From: Phycisphaerae bacterium
Lineage (GTDB): Bacteria > Planctomycetota > Phycisphaerae > UBA1845 > PWPN01
Assembly (NCBI GenBank): GCA_030372985.1
Contig: JAUCQB010000048.1
Location: forward strand, 1-46,197
Direction: 5' to 3'
DNA: 46,197 bases
The notes beneath the pieces were generated by a model. It searched no databases and was not told the origin of the DNA. It saw only the letters and a program-made list of their open reading frames with translations. Positions 41,213 to 46,197 of this stretch are shown here, piece by piece. The position numbers and the translations under genes are program-made. Numbering within the stretch: the stretch's first letter is position 1; each line of letters begins with the position of its first letter.

Positions 41213-42781
41213 ATGCATACTGCCGGTGACCAGGCCGTCGAGTCAACGACCGAACCCAGGAGGTTCTCCTGGCTGACGGCATTCCTCGTGGCGGCGGCGT
41301 CCGGCGGACTGATGGCCGCTTGTTTTCGACCGTTCAACCTCCATTGTCTCGCCTGGATCGCCCTGGTTCCCTGGCTGATCTCGCTGCCGCGACTGTCGCC
41401 CGCCGCCACGTGGCTTTTCGGCATCGTTCTTGGACTGGTGTTCTCTCGAATCGGCCTTGATTGGCTGATCGAAATCGCCGGGCCGGTCGCCGGTGCGACG
41501 ATCGTCGTCCTCGCCGTCTGGATGGGCTTTGCGTTCCGAGTCGCCCGGCTGCTGATGGAGCGATTCGGCCCCGCGTCCATGTTGTGGGCCGTGCCCCTGA
41601 CGTTCGTCGGGGCCGAGGTGCTGAGATGCGAGGGGCTGCCTCGGCTGCGGTTTTCCTTCCTGGCCTTCGGTTACAGCCAATCGCAAAACTTCTGGATCGC
41701 GCAGATCGCCTCAATCGGTGGCGTGTACTTTCTGTCCCTGCTGCTGGTCGCCGTCAACAGCGCGATCGCCTACGGATTGTGGCAGCGCCGTCGTGGGGCC
41801 TGGATGCCGGCCATGGTGGTGGCGGCAGGTGTTATCGTACTCACGCTCATCTCCCAGCCCCCGTCGTTCGCACCTGAAAACACCGTGACCGTCGCATGCG
41901 TGCAAGGCGAGGAATTGCGTTATCGCGAGTACCTCGATCTTGTCGCCCGCGCGGCCTCGGCCCATCCGAGACCCGCTTTCATCGTCTTGCCCGAGCACAC
42001 CATCACAGAAGCGGCCACAGAGGGGCATCGAATGGTCGCGGGGCTGATCGAACTGGCCCGGGAACACGGCGTGTACGCCTGCGTGGGAGCGCATGTTGCG
42101 TCGCAAGGCAAGGGCTGCCTGTATGACAACGTGGCCATGCTCATCGGCCCCGTCGGCATCATCGGCTCCCAGGCCAAGGCCGTCCCCTTACCCTTCTTTG
42201 ACGACGGCAACCCTGCCCGGTCGCAAGCGGCGTTCGACACCGCGCACGGCCGCGTGGGCATGTACGTCTGCTACGACGGGCTTTTCACCGATCACCCACG
42301 TCGCCTGGCAGGTCTTGGGGCAGCGCTCATCCTCGTTCCGGTGATGGACCCCGCACGCTGGCCGGCCCAGGAGCAGTGGCAGCATGCCGACATGGCACCG
42401 ATCCGCTCGATCGAGCTGCGTCGGAGCACCGTCCGGGCAGCCAGCTCCGGCATCACGCAAATCATTGACCCGGCCGGCCGTGTGGTTGCCCAACGCACCC
42501 GCGATGAAGGCCCCGGCGTCATCGCTGCCCTCGTCCCGCTCTGCGACCGGCGAACCCTCTTTGTCCGGGGAGGGTACCTGCTGGCTGCAGGGATCGGCTG
42601 GGCGTTTCTACTGACAATTGTGGTACTTACCTTGAAGCAGTGGGCGTGCGGCCTCATCTCCCTGTACCGCAGGGGTGTACGCAGAACGTGTGCATCCTCT
42701 GTTCAGGGGCGGGCCCCATCCGTGTGCCACCGCTCCGTTGAGCCGTGTGCCACTGCTCTATTGAGCAGTGCCGAGGCGTGA
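41213..42781 (+). CDS. lnt: Apolipoprotein N-acyltransferase
   Basis: The 522-residue protein has about six N-terminal membrane helices (FLVAAASGGLMAACFRPFNL onward) followed by a periplasmic nitrilase domain and a final helix. The catalytic triad is complete: Glu 261 in IVLPEHT, Lys 322 in SQAKAVPLPFF and Cys 353 in MYVCYDG. Lnt adds the third acyl chain to the N-terminal Cys of lipoproteins, using phospholipid as donor. The downstream TRAP binding protein is itself a lipoprotein. The last ~19 residues are encoded by a hairpin repeat array, so the original C-terminus has been replaced. GGGAGAG precedes the ATG. Confidence 0.9.
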   Translation: MHTAGDQAVESTTEPRRFSWLTAFLVAAASGGLMAACFRPFNLHCLAWIALVPWLISLPRLSPAATWLFGIVLGLVFSRIGLDWLIEIAGPVAGATIVVLAVWMGFAFRVARLLMERFGPASMLWAVPLTFVGAEVLRCEGLPRLRFSFLAFGYSQSQNFWIAQIASIGGVYFLSLLLVAVNSAIAYGLWQRRRGAWMPAMVVAAGVIVLTLISQPPSFAPENTVTVACVQGEELRYREYLDLVARAASAHPRPAFIVLPEHTITEAATEGHRMVAGLIELAREHGVYACVGAHVASQGKGCLYDNVAMLIGPVGIIGSQAKAVPLPFFDDGNPARSQAAFDTAHGRVGMYVCYDGLFTDHPRRLAGLGAALILVPVMDPARWPAQEQWQHADMAPIRSIELRRSTVRAASSGITQIIDPAGRVVAQRTRDEGPGVIAALVPLCDRRTLFVRGGYLLAAGIGWAFLLTIVVLTLKQWACGLISLYRRGVRRTCASSVQGRAPSVCHRSVEPCATALLSSAEA

Positions 42782-42890
42782 GGCCGTGTGCCACCGCACT
42801 ACTGAGCCGTGTGCCACTGCTCTATTGAGCAGTGCCGAGGCGTCAGGCCGTGTGCCACTGCTCTATTGAGCAGTGCCGAGGCGTGAGGGC
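42722..42890. repeat. Hairpin repeat array (23-41-23-41-41 bases)
   Basis: Three 41-base units begin GTGTGCCACTGC at 42745, 42809 and 42850. Each contains the perfect hairpin CACTGCTC-TATT-GAGCAGTG and ends CCGAGGCGT(G/C)AGG. Two related 23-base units (GTGTGCCACCGC...TGAGCC) start at 42722 and 42786. The array begins inside lnt and supplies its stop codon (42779-42781). Confidence 0.9.
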
Positions 42891-43113
42891 ATTACTGGCA
42901 CGACTGTAGCCCACGATGGCGCTGCTTGCTCTGCCAGCCGCTGCAGTTTGGCCGATGCACCCGCTCAAAACAGGAGTCTCTCTCGCGCTTTGACAGACGG
43001 CGGTCAGCCCCCTACACTGACGCCCTCTGATCTCTTCGAGCAGCGCGTGTCTGCACCAGTTCACAGGCCGAAGGGCCCTCGTCAGGCAATGGACTCGTTG
43101 AGGGAGGTTTGAC
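42782..43113. other. Intergenic region between lnt and the TRAP operon
   Basis: This 332-base stretch holds the rest of the repeat array (to 42890) and a promoter at 42990-43018. I see no gene. Confidence 0.5.
42990..43018 (+). promoter_or_regulatory. Promoter of the TRAP transporter operon
   Basis: TTGACA (42990-42995, perfect), 17 bases and TACACT (43013-43018, four of six) lie about 95 bases before the dctP-like start codon, clear of the repeat array. Confidence 0.5.
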
Positions 43114-44169
43114 ATGAACAGAACTATGAAGATCGTTTCGTTGGCCGCCATCGCGGTGGCGGTGTCGGCAGTCCTCCTCGCCACCGGCTGCAAGGACCAA
43201 GGTACCGGCAGCAAGGCCAAGCCGATCCAGTTGAACTACAGCATCTTCTTCCCGGATGTGCACATCGTGTGCCAGACGGCCAAGGCCTGGGCAGAAGAGA
43301 TCGAGAAACGCACCGACGGCCGGGTCAAGATCAAGATTCACCCGGGCGGCACCCTGACCGCTGCGGATAAGTGCTATGACGGCGTGGTCAACGGGATTTC
43401 GGACATCGGCATGAGCTGCTTCGCCTACACCCGAGGGCGATTCCCATTGCTCGAAGGGCTCGACCTGCCCATCGGTTATCCGAACGGGTCCGTCGCCACA
43501 CGAATCGCCACCGAACTGACCATGAAGTATAAACCTGCCGAACTCAGCGACGTCCATGTGCTCTACATCCACGCTCACGGCCCGGGCATCCTGGCCTCCA
43601 AGAAGCCGGTTCGCACGCTCGACGACATGAAGGGACTGAAGGTTCGGGCCACCGGGCTATCGACCAAGATCGTGGCGGCTCTGGGCGGCAATCCTCAGGC
43701 GATGCCGCAGGGCGATACCTATGAGGCCCTTCAGAAAGGCGTGGTTGAGGCGACTTTCTGTCCCATTGAGACGCTCAAGGGCTGGAAGCAAGGCGAGGCG
43801 ATCAACTTCGTGACCGACAGTTCCGCCATCGGTTACACGACGGCGATGTTCGTGGTGATGAACCAGAAAGCCTGGGACAAGCTGCCGGCCGACATCCAGA
43901 AGGTATTCACAGAGACCAGCCAGGAGTGGGTAGCCAAACAAGGGGCCGCCTGGGACCGGGCCGACGACGAAGGGCGAGCCTTTGTCGAGGGACTAAAACG
44001 TGAGATCATCCCGCTGAGCCCCGAAGAGCAGGCCAAGTGGAAGGAACGCGTTCAGCCCATTCTCGATGAGTATGTGGCTGCGGCCGAGGCCAAGAAACTG
44101 CCCGGAGCCGAGTTCCTGAAGGACATTCAGACAATGATCGCCCAATCGGCCACGACGAAGACCGAATGA
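43114..44169 (+). CDS. TRAP transporter solute-binding lipoprotein, DctP family
   Basis: The 351-residue protein has a lipoprotein signal: LLATGC with Cys 26 as the lipidated residue. The mature part has the DctP fold: [72 protein letters not shown] with the conserved Arg that pairs with a substrate carboxylate, and [15 protein letters not shown]. It binds a carboxylate-type solute outside the membrane and delivers it to DctQM. The ligand cannot be told from sequence. GGGAGG precedes the ATG. It overlaps dctQ by 4 bases (ATGA), so the three genes form one operon. Confidence 0.92.
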   Translation: MNRTMKIVSLAAIAVAVSAVLLATGCKDQGTGSKAKPIQLNYSIFFPDVHIVCQTAKAWAEEIEKRTDGRVKIKIHPGGTLTAADKCYDGVVNGISDIGMSCFAYTRGRFPLLEGLDLPIGYPNGSVATRIATELTMKYKPAELSDVHVLYIHAHGPGILASKKPVRTLDDMKGLKVRATGLSTKIVAALGGNPQAMPQGDTYEALQKGVVEATFCPIETLKGWKQGEAINFVTDSSAIGYTTAMFVVMNQKAWDKLPADIQKVFTETSQEWVAKQGAAWDRADDEGRAFVEGLKREIIPLSPEEQAKWKERVQPILDEYVAAAEAKKLPGAEFLKDIQTMIAQSATTKTE

Positions 44170-44696
44170 TGAGTGCGCCACAGCCGGCCATTTCGCATCC
44201 CTCCGGTTTCTGGACGGCATACGCCCGTGTCGTCAGGGCCTTGGTCTATGCGCTGGAGGTTGTGGCGGCGGTGGGCATCATCACGATGATGCTGGTCACT
44301 TGCGCCGAGGTGATTCTCCGGATCTTTCGCGTCCCGTTGACAGGTGTGATCGATCTCGTTTGCATCGCCGCGGCTGTCACCGCGGCAGCGGCAATCCCCT
44401 ACACGACGGCCTGCAAGGGGCACGTCGCGATCGAGTACTTCTTCCAGAAACTGCCCCGCTGGGGCCGAATCATCGTGGACACCTTCGTCCGCATCTGCGT
44501 CGTCCTCCTGTTCGGGTTCCTGACCGTGGAGTGCGTCAGTTACGGCATGTCGCTCAAAGCCAGGGGCCAGGTGACCCCGACATTGCAGATGCCCGACTTC
44601 TGGGTGCCGTACGTCCTGGCCGCATCTTGCGCGGTTGTATGCCTGGTGACCGTCTACCATCTGTTTCATCCGGGCAAGGAACTGATTAAACCATGA
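44166..44696 (+). CDS. TRAP transporter small permease, DctQ family
   Basis: The 176-residue protein has four hydrophobic helices: [60 protein letters not shown] and [20 protein letters not shown]. The [19 protein letters not shown] segment after helix 2 (a short G-H-V motif) is typical of DctQ. The subunit links binding protein and large permease in a Na+-driven transporter. The start overlaps the dctP stop, and its own stop overlaps dctM by 4 bases. Confidence 0.9.
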   Translation: MMSAPQPAISHPSGFWTAYARVVRALVYALEVVAAVGIITMMLVTCAEVILRIFRVPLTGVIDLVCIAAAVTAAAAIPYTTACKGHVAIEYFFQKLPRWGRIIVDTFVRICVVLLFGFLTVECVSYGMSLKARGQVTPTLQMPDFWVPYVLAASCAVVCLVTVYHLFHPGKELIKP

Positions 44697-46009
44697 CGCC
44701 CGTCGAGATTGGAATACTGGGCTGCATCGTGCTGGTCTTGCTGCTGGTCAGCAGCATGCCGGTCGCTTTCGCCATGGCGATCGTCGGGTTTGTCGGGTTC
44801 GCTGTGGTGGTCACACCCCACGCGGCCGTAAGTATGGCCACGACGGAGTTGTATGGCACGTTTTCGAGTCACAGCCTGACGGTGATTCCTCTCTTCGTCC
44901 TCATGGGCCAGGTGGCGTTCCATTGCGGCATCAGCCGCCGGCTGTTCAACACGGCCTACCACTGGTTCGGACCGCTGCCGGGCGGGCTGGCCATGGCAAC
45001 CGTGGGAGCCTGCACGGCCTTCGGGGCCATTTGCGGGTCCGGGCCGGCCACGGCCGCCACCATGTCGCTGGTCGCTCTGCCCGAGATGAAGCGGTACGGC
45101 TACAACATGGAACTGGCCTGCGGAACGGTCGCCTCCGGTGGGACACTGGGCATGATGATCCCCCCGAGCGTGGTGTTCATCGTCTACGGCATCATGACCG
45201 AGGTGTCAATCGGAAAACTGTTCATCTCCGGCATTCTTCCTGGGATACTGACCGCAACGCTGTTCGTTCTTTTCATCTATTTCAACTGCAAACGCCACCC
45301 TGGCTACGGGCCTGCCGCGCCCTCAACAAGTTGGGGTGCCAAGTTTGCCTCACTTTTCGGCGTTTCTGAGACTCTGGCGCTTTTCGTTCTGGTGATCGGC
45401 GGCATGTTCGCCGGTTTTTTCACCCCGACCGAAGGGGCAGCCATCGGCGCCGGCGGCACAATGGTCATCGCACTGGTCAGGAGGCAACTGGCCGCGAAGA
45501 TGCTCTGGCGGGCGCTGCAGGAAACGATGCGTACCAGCCTGATGGTCATGATCATCGTGGCAGGTGCGATGATCTTCGGCAAGTTCCTGGCGGTGACGAG
45601 CATCCCGACCGAGTTGGCCGCGTGGTTAGGACAACTGCCTCTGCCGCCGTGGGTGATCGTCAGTTTGATCATCGTCTTTTTTGTCATTGCCGGCTGCTTT
45701 GTGGACGCCCTGGCCTTGATACTTCTCACGGTGCCGATCTTCAGACCGATCATCGACAGCCTGTACCCCGAGCAGGACCCCATGCTGCTGATCTGGTTCG
45801 GCGTTATCATCGTATTGGTCACCCAGATCGGAACGATCACCCCGCCGGTCGGGGTGTGCGCATACGTGGTGGGCGGAATCGAACGCGACGTGCCGCTGCA
45901 GACCGTGTTCAAGGGTTGCATGCCTTTTGTCGCGGCCCTGCTCCTCGCCACCGTCTTGTGCGTGGCGTTTCCGCAGATCTGCACGTGGCTGCCCAGCATG
46001 GTTCGCTAG
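44693..46009 (+). CDS. TRAP transporter large permease, DctM family
   Basis: The 438-residue protein has about twelve hydrophobic segments. SSHSLTVIPLFVLMGQVAF, CTAFGAICGSGPATAATMS, GTVASGGTLGMMIPPSVVFI and GFFTPTEGAAIGAGGTMVIA are DctM hallmarks; the GSGPATAATM and GTLGMMIPPS loops form the substrate and Na+ sites. It is the transport channel of the TRAP system: solute delivered by DctP enters with sodium. The gene is complete and ends 66 bases before the adapter sequence. Confidence 0.93.
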   Translation: MTPVEIGILGCIVLVLLLVSSMPVAFAMAIVGFVGFAVVVTPHAAVSMATTELYGTFSSHSLTVIPLFVLMGQVAFHCGISRRLFNTAYHWFGPLPGGLAMATVGACTAFGAICGSGPATAATMSLVALPEMKRYGYNMELACGTVASGGTLGMMIPPSVVFIVYGIMTEVSIGKLFISGILPGILTATLFVLFIYFNCKRHPGYGPAAPSTSWGAKFASLFGVSETLALFVLVIGGMFAGFFTPTEGAAIGAGGTMVIALVRRQLAAKMLWRALQETMRTSLMVMIIVAGAMIFGKFLAVTSIPTELAAWLGQLPLPPWVIVSLIIVFFVIAGCFVDALALILLTVPIFRPIIDSLYPEQDPMLLIWFGVIIVLVTQIGTITPPVGVCAYVVGGIERDVPLQTVFKGCMPFVAALLLATVLCVAFPQICTWLPSMVR

Positions 46010-46028
46010 GAGAGCAAGGACCCAGACC

Positions 46029-46075
46029 ATGGACACCGGCACATTTCCAGTCAGCCCGTATCAGAAGATCCTCTT
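46029..46075 (+). CDS. First codons of a fourth gene in the TRAP operon, cut by the contig end
   Basis: AGGAGAGCAAGGA precedes an ATG at 46029, 19 bases after the dctM stop. Only MDTGTFPVSPYQKIL is genomic before the adapter begins at 46076. Genes in this place are usually enzymes that use the imported solute, but nothing can be said from 15 codons. Confidence 0.45.

Positions 46076-46197
<122 letters not shown>

Noticed and set aside
42722..42890. CRISPR array
   Set aside because: The units are directly adjacent without unique spacers, have two unit types and lie partly inside lnt; no cas genes are near.

Overview
The window looks like a contig end from a GC-rich Planctomycetota genome, probably Phycisphaerae-like. 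This is inference from gene content: a PEP-CTERM protein, a secreted protein with Asp-rich dockerin-like loops, Tat-exported Gfo/Idh/MocA and aldo/keto reductase proteins, an exported ADP-ribosylglycohydrolase, a neutral ceramidase-like protein, a PhoPQ-related protein, and two sigma factors that resemble the planctomycete type. The last ~120 bases are not genomic. They are an Illumina/Nextera adapter read-through followed by a poly-G run.

Layout. 1-1450: the 5' part of a Gfo/Idh/MocA oxidoreductase (minus) and a UPF0175/DUF3368 toxin-antitoxin pair (plus). 1639-9198: a minus-strand group for glycan or amino-sugar use (GH20 hexosaminidase, HGSNAT-like membrane acyltransferase, exported sugar-isomerase-like protein, ADP-ribosylglycohydrolase), with a C45 acyltransferase divergent from it. 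9251-22691: exported and surface proteins (dockerin-like, PEP-CTERM, PHP, PhoPQ-related, a propeller plus toroid protein, aldo/keto reductase, esterase, ceramidase) and an acyl-CoA ligase.

23229-38789 is the most interesting part. Two divergent sigma-70-like genes bracket a tightly coupled signalling operon: a multi-PAS histidine kinase, an Rcp1-like receiver, a receiver-GAF-PAS-kinase and a NarL-type regulator. The first sigma-like protein has no region 4. Facing the operon is a minus-strand block of growth-arrest functions: two ribosome-hibernation (HPF/RaiA) paralogues, an Rnk/GreA-C protein, a stand-alone CBM48/AMPK-type glycogen-binding domain, and what read as frameshifted remnants of a third HPF and a second Rnk. 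A divergent NhaR-type regulator, apparently leaderless, and a K+/H+ or Na+/H+ antiporter close the island. My inference is that a sensed signal passes through the phosphorelay to alternative transcription and then to translational shut-down and ion homeostasis. No line in the sequence proves this.

38803-46075: a frameshifted gene remnant, a GT-C-like membrane protein, apolipoprotein N-acyltransferase whose C-terminus runs into a hairpin repeat array, and a DctP-DctQ-DctM TRAP transporter operon with the first codons of a fourth gene cut off by the contig end.

No tRNA, rRNA, CRISPR array or insertion sequence was recognised. Many long reading frames opposite the real genes are GC-skew shadows and were left out.
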